A DNA stretch of 64,000 nucleotides, from assembly GCA_902572005.1 (NCBI GenBank), contig CACGEC010000002.1:1-64000 (forward strand), read 5' to 3'. Source of the DNA: an uncultured Pelagibacteraceae bacterium. Its GTDB lineage: Bacteria; Pseudomonadota; Alphaproteobacteria; Pelagibacterales; Pelagibacteraceae. This document shows, one piece after another, positions 35,091 through 44,109 of this stretch; position 1 is the stretch's first letter, and each line of letters begins with the position of its first letter. Under the pieces are notes generated by a model. It was not told the origin of the DNA, did not search any database, and was given only the letters and a program-made list of their open reading frames with translations. A program made the translations under genes and the position numbers.

Positions 35091-37961
35091 TTATGCTGCA
35101 TCTTCTTTAAATTCATCCATACTTGGACAAGTACAAAAAATATTTTTGTCTCCATACACATTGTCTACTCTTGCAACTGGAGGCCAAAATTTGTTTGCTT
35201 TTAAAAATTTTGCTGGATATGCGGCTTGCTCTCTAGAATATTTATGTTCCCATTGATCTGAAGCTAATTCCATATCAGTATGTGGGGCATTTTTGATCGG
35301 ATTATCAACTTTATCAAATTTACCTGACTTAATCATATCTATTTCAGATTTAATACTAATCAAAGTATCACAAAATCTATTCAATTCAGATAAGCTCTCA
35401 CTTTCTGTTGGCTCAATCATCATTGTGCCAGCTACAGGCCATGACATAGTTGGAGCATGAAAACCATAATCAATAAGTCTTTTAGCTATGTCTTCTTCTG
35501 TAATTCCTGTTTCACTTTTAATTGATCGAATATCAATTATACATTCATGAGCTACATTACCGTTTGAACCTGTGTATAGAATTGGATAGTGATCTTTAAG
35601 TCTTTTTGCAATGTAATTTGCATTTAATATTGCAACTTGTGTTGCAAGTTTTAATCCTTGAGAGCCCATCATTTTAATATACATCCAAGAAATTGATAAA
35701 ATACTCGAGCTACCCCATGGTGCTGCTGAAACCGCTCCTATTCCTGTCGCAGGCCCACAATCTTTAACAACTGGATGGTTAGGCAAATAAACTTGTAAAT
35801 GTCTTTTACATGCAATTGGTCCCATTCCAGGACCTCCTCCGCCATGTGGAATACAAAATGTTTTATGTAAGTTTATATGACAAACATCTGGACCAAAATT
35901 TCCAGGTCTTGCTATACCAACCAGTGCATTTAAATTTGCACCATCCATATAAACTTGACCCCCATGTTTATGAATTAATTCACATATTTCTGTTATTTTT
36001 TCTTCAAATACACCATGAGTAGATGGATAAGTTACCATTAAAGCTCCAAGATTTTCAGAATGACTTTCTACTTTTTTCTTTAAATCTTCAAAATCAACAT
36101 TTCCCTCTTTATCACAATTAACAACTACTACTTTCATCCCAGTCATTTGTGCACTTGCTGGATTAGTTCCATGTGCTGAGCTTGGTATTAAGCATATATT
36201 TCTATTCTTGTCCCCTCTATCTAAATGGTATTTTCTTATTACCATTAGTCCTGCATATTCACCTTGAGCACCTGCATTTGGCTGAAGTGAAACTCCAGAA
36301 AAGCCAGTAATTGATCTTAGCCAATTTTTAAGATCTGTGAACAATGCTCTATACCCTTCCATCTGTTCAATAGGCACAAACGGATGGGGCTCAGCTAATT
36401 CTCTCCATGAAATAGGTATCATCTCTGCAGTAGCATTTAATTTCATAGTACATGAGCCAAGAGCAATCATCGTTCTGTTAAGAGCTATATCTTTATCCTC
36501 TAACTTTTTAAGATATCTAAGCATTTCTGTCTCTGAATGATATGAATTAAAAACAGGATGTTGTAAGTATTTTGAAGTTCTTAATAATTTTTTTGGTAGA
36601 TTAGGTAAACTTACCGTTGGGTCTTCTTTTTTGATTGACTCTGCTGCATTAAAAATTTTTAGTAATTGATTTACTCTATAAACATTTTTCTTTTCATCAA
36701 AAGAAACAGCAAGCATATCTGAATTTACTTTTCTAATATTTACCTTTTGATCCAAAGCATTTTTATAAATTTGATTAGTTTTATCTTTGGTTATAACAGT
36801 AACAGTATCAAAAAAATGGTCTGAATAAATTTCATATCCTGATTGCTTTAATTTATCCGCAAAGTTTTTAGCCAATTGAGAAACTCTCTCAGCAATAGTT
36901 CGAATTCCCTCTGGACCGTGATAAATAGCATATGCTGCTGACACTATTGCTAATAAGGCTTGGGCAGTACAAATATTACTTGTTGCTTTGTCTCTTCTTA
37001 TATGTTGCTCCCTAGTTTGTAATGATAATCTATATGCTTTGTTTCCATGTCTATCGACAGAAACTCCTACAATTCTTCCCGGCATAGATCTTTTAAATTC
37101 GTCTTTAGTTGCAAAGAAAGCTGCATGAGGCCCACCATAACCCATTGGAATTCCAAATCTTTGAGAACTTCCTACGGCTATATCTGCTCCTAGTTCCCTT
37201 GGTGTTTTTAACTTGGCAAGAGCTAATAAATCACATGCTAAAATTGATTTACCATTTTTTTTATGAATTTTACTTATTGCCTCACTAGGATCTTTAATAT
37301 CTCCTAAAGTTCCAGGATACTGTAAAATTCCACAAACTAAGTCTTCTTTTAACTGTTCTAAAACCCTATCCTCATTCCCAACAAGAACTTTTAAACCCAT
37401 TGGTTCTGCTCTAGTTTGTATAACGTCTATTGTTTGTGGATGACAATTTTCCGAAATAAAAACTAAATTACTATCACTTTTATTCAATCTATGACTTAAA
37501 CCCATAGCCTCAGCTGCTGCTGTACCTTCGTCAAGCAAAGATGCATTGGCTATATCCATTCCTGTAAAATCAACAACCATTTGTTGAAAGTTAAGGAGCA
37601 TTTCCAATCTTCCTTGTGCTACTTCTGGCTGATAAGGTGTGTAAGAAGTATACCAACCTGGATTTTCTAAAATATTTCTTAGAATTACGTATGGTGTATA
37701 AGTGCCGTAGTAACCCATTCCTATAAAATTTGAATAAATCTGATTTTTTTTTGAAATTGCTTTTAATTTTCTCAATGCCTCATATTCTGAATTAGACTCA
37801 CCAATATTTAATTCATCTTTCAATTGTATCTTTTCTGGAACTGTGCTTTTAATTAAATCATCTAAAGATTTATAATTAAGTTCCTTAAGCATTTTGTTTT
37901 GATCTTCATCTGAAGGCCCAATATGTCTTTTCAAAAAATCTTTTTGAGAATTATGTAACAT
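35091..37961 (-). CDS. gcvP: Glycine dehydrogenase (decarboxylating), single-chain P protein
   Basis: PLP enzyme that decarboxylates glycine and passes the aminomethyl group to lipoyl-GcvH. The 956-aa length is that of the fused single-chain form. Motifs include FLKRHIGPSDEDQ at the start, FIGMGYYGTYTP, SSAHGTNPASAQM, and the PLP-lysine segment INLHKTFCIPHGGGGPGMGP. It overlaps gcvH by one base. Together with gcvT and gcvH it completes the three specific subunits of the glycine cleavage system; lpd is not in this window. Confidence 0.97.
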   Translation of the reverse strand: MLHNSQKDFLKRHIGPSDEDQNKMLKELNYKSLDDLIKSTVPEKIQLKDELNIGESNSEYEALRKLKAISKKNQIYSNFIGMGYYGTYTPYVILRNILENPGWYTSYTPYQPEVAQGRLEMLLNFQQMVVDFTGMDIANASLLDEGTAAAEAMGLSHRLNKSDSNLVFISENCHPQTIDVIQTRAEPMGLKVLVGNEDRVLEQLKEDLVCGILQYPGTLGDIKDPSEAISKIHKKNGKSILACDLLALAKLKTPRELGADIAVGSSQRFGIPMGYGGPHAAFFATKDEFKRSMPGRIVGVSVDRHGNKAYRLSLQTREQHIRRDKATSNICTAQALLAIVSAAYAIYHGPEGIRTIAERVSQLAKNFADKLKQSGYEIYSDHFFDTVTVITKDKTNQIYKNALDQKVNIRKVNSDMLAVSFDEKKNVYRVNQLLKIFNAAESIKKEDPTVSLPNLPKKLLRTSKYLQHPVFNSYHSETEMLRYLKKLEDKDIALNRTMIALGSCTMKLNATAEMIPISWRELAEPHPFVPIEQMEGYRALFTDLKNWLRSITGFSGVSLQPNAGAQGEYAGLMVIRKYHLDRGDKNRNICLIPSSAHGTNPASAQMTGMKVVVVNCDKEGNVDFEDLKKKVESHSENLGALMVTYPSTHGVFEEKITEICELIHKHGGQVYMDGANLNALVGIARPGNFGPDVCHINLHKTFCIPHGGGGPGMGPIACKRHLQVYLPNHPVVKDCGPATGIGAVSAAPWGSSSILSISWMYIKMMGSQGLKLATQVAILNANYIAKRLKDHYPILYTGSNGNVAHECIIDIRSIKSETGITEEDIAKRLIDYGFHAPTMSWPVAGTMMIEPTESESLSELNRFCDTLISIKSEIDMIKSGKFDKVDNPIKNAPHTDMELASDQWEHKYSREQAAYPAKFLKANKFWPPVARVDNVYGDKNIFCTCPSMDEFKEDAA

Positions 37962-38341
37962 TAACTAGCGCTCTCCTTTGCAAATTTATCATATTCTTCT
38001 TTATCCATTAGGCTATCTAATTCAGTTTTGTCTTTCATTTTTAATTTAAAAAACCAGGCAGAACCTTCTGGATCTTCATTTATTTTAGATGGATCATCCA
38101 CAATCGCTTGATTAGTATCTACCACCTCACCACCTACTGGAGTATAAACGTCACTAGCAGCTTTTGTTGACTCTACTACTCCTGCAGTTCCATCTTTTTC
38201 AACATTTGATCCCTTTTCAGGAAGTTCGGCAAAAACTATATCTCCAAGCATCTCTGTTGCATGCTTTGTAATTCCTATCGTCGCTACATCACCATCTAAA
38301 GTAATCCACTCATGTTCTTTTGAATATTTTACACTGCTCAT
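37961..38341 (-). CDS. gcvH: Glycine cleavage system H protein
   Basis: Lipoyl carrier that shuttles the aminomethyl intermediate between GcvP, GcvT and dihydrolipoamide dehydrogenase. The 126-aa protein has the lipoylation segment [20 protein letters not shown], with the Lys in ESTKAASD as the predicted attachment site (about residue 60). It sits between gcvT and gcvP with single-base overlaps on both sides. Confidence 0.97.
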   Translation of the reverse strand: MSSVKYSKEHEWITLDGDVATIGITKHATEMLGDIVFAELPEKGSNVEKDGTAGVVESTKAASDVYTPVGGEVVDTNQAIVDDPSKINEDPEGSAWFFKLKMKDKTELDSLMDKEEYDKFAKESAS

Positions 38342-39444
38342 TAATTTGCTCCTTTCACATAGCTTTTTTTATAAAATGGTAATCCACAAACATTTGCTGG
38401 ATGTTTTTTTCCTCTTACCTCTAGAAAGACTTTTGTATCTTTTTTTGAAAATTCATTTTCTATATATCCCATTGCAACAGGACCATTCACACTTGGGCCA
38501 AATGTTCCGCTTGTAATCTCGCCGATATGTAAATCTGACTGATTAAATATTTTTGTTTTCTCCCTTGCAATTACTCTTCCTTCGGGTTTAATGCCAACTC
38601 TTATTTTGTTAACGCCATCAGCTAATTGTTTAATAATTACATCTGATCCAATAAAATTTCCTTTTAAAATTCTCTCTTTGGAAATAGCCCATTTCAAATT
38701 TGCCTCTACTGGAGTTTTATCTTTACCTAGTTCATGTCCATAAAGACAAAGTCCTGCCTCTAACCTCAAGGTATCTCTTGCACCAAGTCCTATCAACTTG
38801 GCTCCCTTTTCGATCAAATCTTTAGTAAATTTTACTGCTAGATCATTGCTAATAGATACTTCAAATCCGTCTTCTCCTGTATATCCTGAGCGTGTGATAT
38901 AAATTTTTTGTTCTTTAAATACAAACCAATTGCCGGTCATAAAATTAAGATTTTGAACACCATTAATGATATTATTTAAAATCTGAGCTGATTTTGGTCC
39001 TTGAATAGCAATTAATGATCTTTTGTCATCTAAGATCATCTTATATTTGTCATTTAATAACTGACTTAAGATTGTAAAGTCATTGTCTTTACAAGCAGCA
39101 TTAAGGATAATTAAAAAACCTTTTTCAATTTTAGTAATGATTAAATCATCATAAATACCAGCATCTTTATTCATCAAAAAGCTATATTTTGAATGATTTA
39201 ATTTCAAATTTTTTAAATCTAATGGAAATATCTTTTCAAGATCATTAGTTAAATCTTCATCGCCATAAATAAATAGTTGACCCATATGAGAAACATCAAA
39301 AATTCCAGAATGACTTCTTGTAAATTTATGTTCTTCAACAATTCCTTCAGAATATTGAATTGGCATTTGATAGCCTGCAAATTCTACAAATTTCGCCTTA
39401 CTATCTTGATGTAGTTGGTATAGTGATGTTTTTTTTGTATCCAT
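38341..39444 (-). CDS. gcvT: Glycine cleavage system aminomethyltransferase (T protein)
   Basis: Transfers the methylene group from the H protein to tetrahydrofolate and releases ammonia. The 367-aa protein has the expected [42 protein letters not shown] and a C-terminal [12 protein letters not shown]. It is the first gene after the tandem glycine riboswitch. Its Shine-Dalgarno-like AAGAG and AUG lie inside a sequence perfectly complementary to the riboswitch linker (39517-39528), so translation is probably switched by glycine. Confidence 0.97.
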   Translation of the reverse strand: MDTKKTSLYQLHQDSKAKFVEFAGYQMPIQYSEGIVEEHKFTRSHSGIFDVSHMGQLFIYGDEDLTNDLEKIFPLDLKNLKLNHSKYSFLMNKDAGIYDDLIITKIEKGFLIILNAACKDNDFTILSQLLNDKYKMILDDKRSLIAIQGPKSAQILNNIINGVQNLNFMTGNWFVFKEQKIYITRSGYTGEDGFEVSISNDLAVKFTKDLIEKGAKLIGLGARDTLRLEAGLCLYGHELGKDKTPVEANLKWAISKERILKGNFIGSDVIIKQLADGVNKIRVGIKPEGRVIAREKTKIFNQSDLHIGEITSGTFGPSVNGPVAMGYIENEFSKKDTKVFLEVRGKKHPANVCGLPFYKKSYVKGAN

Positions 39445-39453
39445 ATTAACTCT
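39442..39453 (-). promoter_or_regulatory. gcvT Shine-Dalgarno and start codon, target of an anti-SD strand
   Basis: The transcript reads AGAGTTAATATG here, containing the AGAG ribosome-binding core and the gcvT AUG. Its exact 12-nt reverse complement CATATTAACTCT lies upstream in the transcript at 39528-39517, in the linker and first P1 strand of aptamer 2. Pairing the two would bury both the SD and the start codon. Confidence 0.75.
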
Positions 39454-39462
39454 TTTTACCCA

Positions 39463-39603
39463 TCTGTATATTTGCCTGAGAGTTTTGCTCCTTCGGCGAG
39501 AATTTAATCTCTTTCCAGAGTTAATATGCTACGGTCCTTTTTGCCTGAGAGATTCCTGGGTGGTTGCTCCTTCGGCGCTACGATATTCTGTAGTCTCTCC
39601 CGT
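39463..39603 (-). ncRNA. Tandem glycine riboswitch (two aptamers) upstream of gcvT
   Basis: Read on the minus strand, two copies of the glycine aptamer are visible. Aptamer 1 spans about 39603-39531: P1 ACGG (39603-39600) with CCGT (39534-39531), the GGAGAG start, GCGCCGAAGG, and CTCTCAGGCAAAAAGGA. Aptamer 2 spans about 39519-39463: CGCCGAAGGAGCAA, CTCTCAGGCAAA, with a short P1 TCTG/CAGA (39519-39516 and 39466-39463). These conserved blocks are the glycine riboswitch core. The next ATG is gcvT, 18 nt beyond aptamer 2. Glycine riboswitches upstream of gcvT are known in SAR11. Confidence 0.95.
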
Positions 39604-39634
39604 AAACCAATAATCTTACAAGTGAGTACGAATG

Positions 39635-40513
39635 TCAATGAGAAACGCTTTTTTTATTCTTAACTAAAAGTGAATAAAACTGCAATAAAACAGCAAATAA
39701 AATAATTGCACCTCCTATTAATCCAAATAAAGAAGGTCTTTCACTTACAAATAAAAATGCCCAAATAGGACCTAATACAGATTCGGATAACATTATTATT
39801 CCAACCATTGCAGAAGGTGTAGTTCTTGCTCCTATGGTTATAAAAATAAAACCAAAACCAACTTGAAAAAATCCCGCTAAAAAACCCAAAAAAATATCAT
39901 TAGGTGAAATCATAATTTTAGAAGAGAGTAAAAAACCAATTAAACAAGAACTTATTCCTGCAACAAATTGTGCTGGAACCATATCTACTGTGGGATATTT
40001 TCTTACTATCATAATCAAAACAGCAAAGGTTATTGGCATTGTGAAAGCAGCAAGATTTCCAGACAATTCACCAGGCGTTAATGAGTTTCCAACCATTAAA
40101 ATAACACCACTCATTGCTAAGATAATTGAAGTCAAAGTAAGTGCACTGATTTTTTCTTTAAGAAAGAAGTATCCAAATATAGCTAAAAACAATATTTGAA
40201 GTGAAATAATAAAATTAGTATTAGCTACTGTTGTATTATACATGGCAAAAACATACCCACAAAAACCAAAAGATAAAACTATTCCACCAAAAAATCCTGG
40301 TAAGCCTGACTCATAAAATGATTTGAAAGTTTCTTTTTTATAACTGATTATTAAAAAAGCCAAAACTGTTAAAGAAAAAAATAACGATCTCCAAAATAAA
40401 ATTTGCCATAAAGTTGCTCCTTCAAAAGATTTAACAATTAACCCCCCAAAACTTAAACTAAGAGCGCCTAAAAAAATCAATAAAGGACCAGGTAGATTTC
40501 TTATTATATTCAT
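39635..40513 (-). CDS. EamA/DMT-type transporter of the 5-oxoprolinase operon
   Basis: A 292-aa membrane protein with about ten helices in two EamA repeats: LIFLGALSLSFGGLIVKS in helix 1, IFGYFFLKEKISALTLTS in the first repeat and LSESVLGPIWAFLFVSERPS in the second. Its ATG overlaps the pxpC stop (TAATG), so it is in the pxpB-pxpC operon. 5-Oxoproline or glutamate is a reasonable guess for its cargo. It ends 32 bp before the start of the glycine riboswitch. Confidence 0.84.
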   Translation of the reverse strand: MNIIRNLPGPLLIFLGALSLSFGGLIVKSFEGATLWQILFWRSLFFSLTVLAFLIISYKKETFKSFYESGLPGFFGGIVLSFGFCGYVFAMYNTTVANTNFIISLQILFLAIFGYFFLKEKISALTLTSIILAMSGVILMVGNSLTPGELSGNLAAFTMPITFAVLIMIVRKYPTVDMVPAQFVAGISSCLIGFLLSSKIMISPNDIFLGFLAGFFQVGFGFIFITIGARTTPSAMVGIIMLSESVLGPIWAFLFVSERPSLFGLIGGAIILFAVLLQFYSLLVKNKKSVSH

Positions 40514-41454
40514 TATATTTGTGAAATTAAATTTTGTGTTTCCATTTCATACAACTTAAATAAGGTTTCTGCATCAGATAAATTAATTTCTTGAAATTTT
40601 ATTTTTGAACCTGGCGATAATTGAACCAATCTGTCGTAATCAGCACTTATCACCACTCCAATTTTAGGATAACCTCCTATTGTACCATGGTCTGATAACA
40701 TTATTATAGGATTTCCATCTGCAGGTACTTGAATAACACCTTTTATTAATCCCTCCGACCTAATATTTGTATTAACTACATTTTCAATTTTTGGTCCCTC
40801 TAACCTCATACCCATGCGATCAGTCAATTTTGAAACTGTAAATTCTTTTTCAAAAAAAATTTTTTTACCCTGGTCTGAGAAATAATCAAAATTAGTACCC
40901 TTAATTACTCTTATTTTTTCAATTTTTGAATTAATATAATTCATTTTTTTTCCTATTCGATTTGAATTTATTTTTTTAATTTCAAATCTCTGTTTAGATT
41001 TAAATTTTTCTCCATTATTCGAACCGATCATAGCTTTAGTATTTGTAGAGCAGCTTCCCCATTGAAATTTTAAATCGAACTCTCCGTTAATTGCTAAATA
41101 TCCATAAACTGACTTATTTGTGGAAATGATATCTATTTCATCTCCATCTTTAATCGAATAATTTTCATAACAATTGCCTTGGATTTCTTTGTCCCCTTTA
41201 ATGATTTTAAAAATAACATCACCTGTGATAACAAAATTAATTTCATCACCTATATATTTTATTAATGGGCCTTGATAAGCAAACTCTATCACCGGAAAAT
41301 GAGGTTTATTACCGGCAATACTATTGGCTAACCGAAAATTTCTTTGATCCATTGCGCCACTAAACGGAACACCTATGTGATAAAGGTTTTTTCTACCATT
41401 GTCTTGAAATGTTGTGTTTATTCCAGCTCTTAAGATTTCAAAATAATTACTCAT
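40513..41454 (-). CDS. pxpC: 5-oxoprolinase subunit C (biotin-dependent carboxyltransferase/KipA-like)
   Basis: Part of the bacterial three-component ATP-dependent 5-oxoprolinase (PxpABC) that opens pyroglutamate to glutamate. The 313-aa protein begins with the AGINTTFQDNGRKNLYHIGVPFSGAMDQ region (residues 10-37) and carries SEGLIKGVIQVPADGNPIIMLSDHGTIGGYPKIGVV, both diagnostic of the KipA/AHS2 fold. It overlaps pxpB by 8 nt. A separate urea-amidolyase role is less likely given pxpA next door. Confidence 0.9.
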   Translation of the reverse strand: MSNYFEILRAGINTTFQDNGRKNLYHIGVPFSGAMDQRNFRLANSIAGNKPHFPVIEFAYQGPLIKYIGDEINFVITGDVIFKIIKGDKEIQGNCYENYSIKDGDEIDIISTNKSVYGYLAINGEFDLKFQWGSCSTNTKAMIGSNNGEKFKSKQRFEIKKINSNRIGKKMNYINSKIEKIRVIKGTNFDYFSDQGKKIFFEKEFTVSKLTDRMGMRLEGPKIENVVNTNIRSEGLIKGVIQVPADGNPIIMLSDHGTIGGYPKIGVVISADYDRLVQLSPGSKIKFQEINLSDAETLFKLYEMETQNLISQI

Positions 41455-42121
41455 TAAAATTACCGTATTCTTCTAAGGAGATTTTTTTAAATTTTATAGT
41501 ATCCCCAGGATTTATTAAATTTGGGCTTTTCTCCTTTGAGCTATCAAAAATTTTTAAAGGTGTATTACCTATTATATTCCAGCCTCCTGGACTTTCATAA
41601 GTATAGATATTTGCAAATTGCTCCGTTAAACCAACTGAACCTTTTGGAACTTTTACTCTTGGTGTATCAAGACGATTTAACCTTAAGTTTTTTTCAAGAT
41701 CCCCTAAAAAAGGCATACCAGCGATAAAGCCTGTCATGTAACAAAAATATTCTTTCTCAAAAAAACTCTCATAAATTTTTTCTCTTTTCAAAAAAAGTTT
41801 AGATTCGAGTCTTTTTATGTCTAAAGCGAAAGTATCCTCACAACAAATTGGTATCTCAATTTTTTTAACAAAATTTTCATTAATTTCATTTACATTTTCA
41901 TTTTCAATTAACTTTTTTATTCCTTTAAAATTAATTTTGTTTAAATCAAACGAGACGATCAATTTATTATATGACGGGGTAAGATTTATAATACCTTCAA
42001 TATTTCGCCCCTTAAGACTTCTAAAATATTTGATAACTTGAGAATTGATATCTTTATTAACCTCGTCCCCAAAATCACAATATAAAGCTGTGTCACCAAG
42101 ATTTGATATATTTTTTATCAT
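41447..42121 (-). CDS. pxpB: 5-oxoprolinase subunit B (KipI/AHS1-like)
   Basis: Second component of PxpABC. The 224-aa protein shows GDTALYCDFGDEV at the N-terminus, FMAGMPFLGDL-type motif (GFIAGMPFLGDLE), TPRVKVPKGSVGL and SPGGWNIIGNTPLKIF, the standard KipI/AHS1 signature set. Its start codon shares the CATG at 42119-42122 with the divergent strand, and pxpA begins 28 bp away on the other strand. Confidence 0.9.
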   Translation of the reverse strand: MIKNISNLGDTALYCDFGDEVNKDINSQVIKYFRSLKGRNIEGIINLTPSYNKLIVSFDLNKINFKGIKKLIENENVNEINENFVKKIEIPICCEDTFALDIKRLESKLFLKREKIYESFFEKEYFCYMTGFIAGMPFLGDLEKNLRLNRLDTPRVKVPKGSVGLTEQFANIYTYESPGGWNIIGNTPLKIFDSSKEKSPNLINPGDTIKFKKISLEEYGNFNE

Positions 42122-42149
42122 GACATGTTATACTTCAACTATTATTACT

Positions 42150-42923
42150 ATGGAAATTAATATCAATTGTGATTTAGGTGAAAAATCGAAACATCATTCA
42201 AATAAGTATGATCCAGATTTACTTGAAATAGTAAATTCTGCAAATATTGCATGTGGATATCATGCTGGTGATACTGAAACAATGAATCAAGTAATTGAAA
42301 TCTCAAAAAAAAATGGTGTAAGTTTGGGTGCACATCCATCATTTAATGATCCTGAAAATTTTGGAAGAGAGAGAATGAATTTACCCCCAGAAGAAATAAG
42401 AAAACTTATAATTGATCAATACGAAATTCTTCAGGATATAGCTTCAAATCATGGAGATAAAGTCTCGCATATTAAACCTCATGGAGCTTTAAATAATATG
42501 GCTTGTGAAAATTTAGATCTTTCAATTACTTTAGCTAAAACAATTAAAGAAATAGATAAAGATTTAATTTATCTTGTTCCAACAGGTTCTAAAATGGAAG
42601 AGGCTGCAAGAAAACTTGATATGAAAATCGCATGCGAAATATTTGCAGATCGAAATTATGAAGATGATGGAAATCTGGTTTCTCGTAAAAAACCTCACGC
42701 CTTAATTACAAATCCGGAAGAGGCCAAAAAACATGTTTTAAATATGGTAAAAAATCAGGCCCTTAATTGTCACAGTGGAAAACAGATACCTTGCGAAATT
42801 GACTCAATATGTATACATGGCGATAATATAAGTGCATTAGAGACTGCTAAAGAAATTAAAAAAAATTTAACTGATAACAGCTTAACTCTACTTGCATTAA
42901 ATAAGATGAAAAAGTTTTTATAA
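42150..42923 (+). CDS. pxpA: 5-oxoprolinase subunit A (LamB/YcsF family)
   Basis: Third component of 5-oxoprolinase. From the ATG at 42150 the 257-aa protein begins MEININCDLGE, the canonical start of the family. It continues with NIACGYHAGD, GVSLGAHPSFNDPENFGR, HIKPHGALNN, EIFADRNYEDDGNLVSRKK and ICIHGDN. A longer frame from 42045 would run across the divergent pxpB start and is rejected. All three Pxp genes are present, so pyroglutamate hydrolysis should be functional. Confidence 0.93.
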   Translation: MEININCDLGEKSKHHSNKYDPDLLEIVNSANIACGYHAGDTETMNQVIEISKKNGVSLGAHPSFNDPENFGRERMNLPPEEIRKLIIDQYEILQDIASNHGDKVSHIKPHGALNNMACENLDLSITLAKTIKEIDKDLIYLVPTGSKMEEAARKLDMKIACEIFADRNYEDDGNLVSRKKPHALITNPEEAKKHVLNMVKNQALNCHSGKQIPCEIDSICIHGDNISALETAKEIKKNLTDNSLTLLALNKMKKFL

Positions 42924-42931
42924 ATATAACA

Positions 42932-43432
42932 ATGAAACTACTAATTATTACACTGATTGCTTTTTTAAATTTTACAACTTTAAGTTATACAGCTGGAAGT
43001 GGTGGTTCTTCTAACGATAATAGCTCTACAAATAAAATGTCAGACTTTGATTGGGCTGAAAGAAAAATTATAAAAGCGAAAAAATATGAAAAAAAAGGGA
43101 AATTGAAGAAGGCTGAAAAAAGTTACAATGATGCAATTAAAAAATTACTTAAAGCAAATGAAAAAGATCCAACTAACCCTGATATTTATAATTATTTAGG
43201 TTTTGCAAATAGAAAGGTTGGGAACTTTAAAGATGGTGAAATGTATTACTTGATTGGTCTGGAACTAGATCCAAAACATAATGGTATTAATGAATATTTA
43301 GGTGAACTCTACCTGCAGACTGATCGAAAAGACAAAGCTTTAGAGAGATTAAAAGTTTTAGAAACATGCAACTGCAAAGAATATACAGAGTTAAAAGATC
43401 TGATTGATGGCAAAAAAACGTCAAAATATTAA
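42932..43432 (+). CDS. Exported TPR-repeat protein
   Basis: A 166-aa protein with a signal peptide (MKLLIITLIAFLNFTTLSYTA, cleavage probably near residue 21), a short Gly/Ser/Asn linker, and about three tetratricopeptide-like helical pairs between residues 45 and 150 (for example NPDIYNYLGFANRKVGNFKD). Two cysteines near the end (CNC) could bind metal or form a disulfide. It is probably periplasmic and mediates protein contacts. Lies 8 bp after pxpA; no specific role can be assigned. Confidence 0.78.
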   Translation: MKLLIITLIAFLNFTTLSYTAGSGGSSNDNSSTNKMSDFDWAERKIIKAKKYEKKGKLKKAEKSYNDAIKKLLKANEKDPTNPDIYNYLGFANRKVGNFKDGEMYYLIGLELDPKHNGINEYLGELYLQTDRKDKALERLKVLETCNCKEYTELKDLIDGKKTSKY

Positions 43433-43486
43433 TTTCTTTATTGTTAAATTAAAATTTTCAAATATTATTAAAATAAAAATAATAAA

Positions 43487-44098
43487 TTGATTGAAGAAGC
43501 TTTAATATTATCTCAAATAATTTTCATTGATATTATTCTTGCAGCCGATAATGCAATAATAATTGGCCTTATAGCTGCAAACTTCGTACCTAAAAACAGA
43601 AAATTAATTATTTTTTGGGGAGTGGTTGGGGCACTTATCTTTAAAGTAATATTTGCTATTTTTGCAACTTATTTATTTCAATTTTATTGGATTAAAATTT
43701 TGGGTGGACTTCTATTAATTTGGATTGTTAATGATTTACGAAAAGATTTATTTGAAATAAAAAAAATTAAGTCACCGACTAAAAAATCAAAAGAACCGTC
43801 ATTTATAAAAAGTATTTATAAAGTGCTCTTTGCAGACATTACTATTAGTTTCGATAATGTCATCGGAGTTGTTGGTGCTGCTAAGGGCAATTTTGGTTAC
43901 ATGATGTTTGGACTTATTTTATCAGTCGTTCTTACAGGAGCCTTAGCAACATATTTAGCAAATTATATTCAAAGACATCTTTGGATAGCTTATGTTGGCT
44001 TAGGATTTATTTTACTTGTGGCATTGCAATTAGTTATTGGTGGTTTAAATGACTATGGAGTTTTATCCATTAATGAAACATTTAAACAATATTTTTAA
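43487..44098 (+). CDS. TerC family membrane protein (YjbE-like)
   Basis: A 203-aa protein with about seven membrane helices. Conserved acidic positions inside helices, IDIILAADNAIIIGL (near 14-28) and ADITISFDNVIGVVGAA (near 115-131), are the TerC family signature thought to bind or pass metal ions (manganese or calcium in studied members). The start is TTG at 43487; no in-frame ATG precedes the first helix. It is followed 11 bp later by an EamA transporter gene also using TTG. Confidence 0.86.
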   Translation: MIEEALILSQIIFIDIILAADNAIIIGLIAANFVPKNRKLIIFWGVVGALIFKVIFAIFATYLFQFYWIKILGGLLLIWIVNDLRKDLFEIKKIKSPTKKSKEPSFIKSIYKVLFADITISFDNVIGVVGAAKGNFGYMMFGLILSVVLTGALATYLANYIQRHLWIAYVGLGFILLVALQLVIGGLNDYGVLSINETFKQYF

Positions 44099-44109
44099 AT
44101 TTCTAAAAT

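Noticed and set aside
42045-42149. N-terminal extension of PxpA
   Set aside because: It crosses the divergent pxpB start; the canonical family N-terminus begins at 42150.
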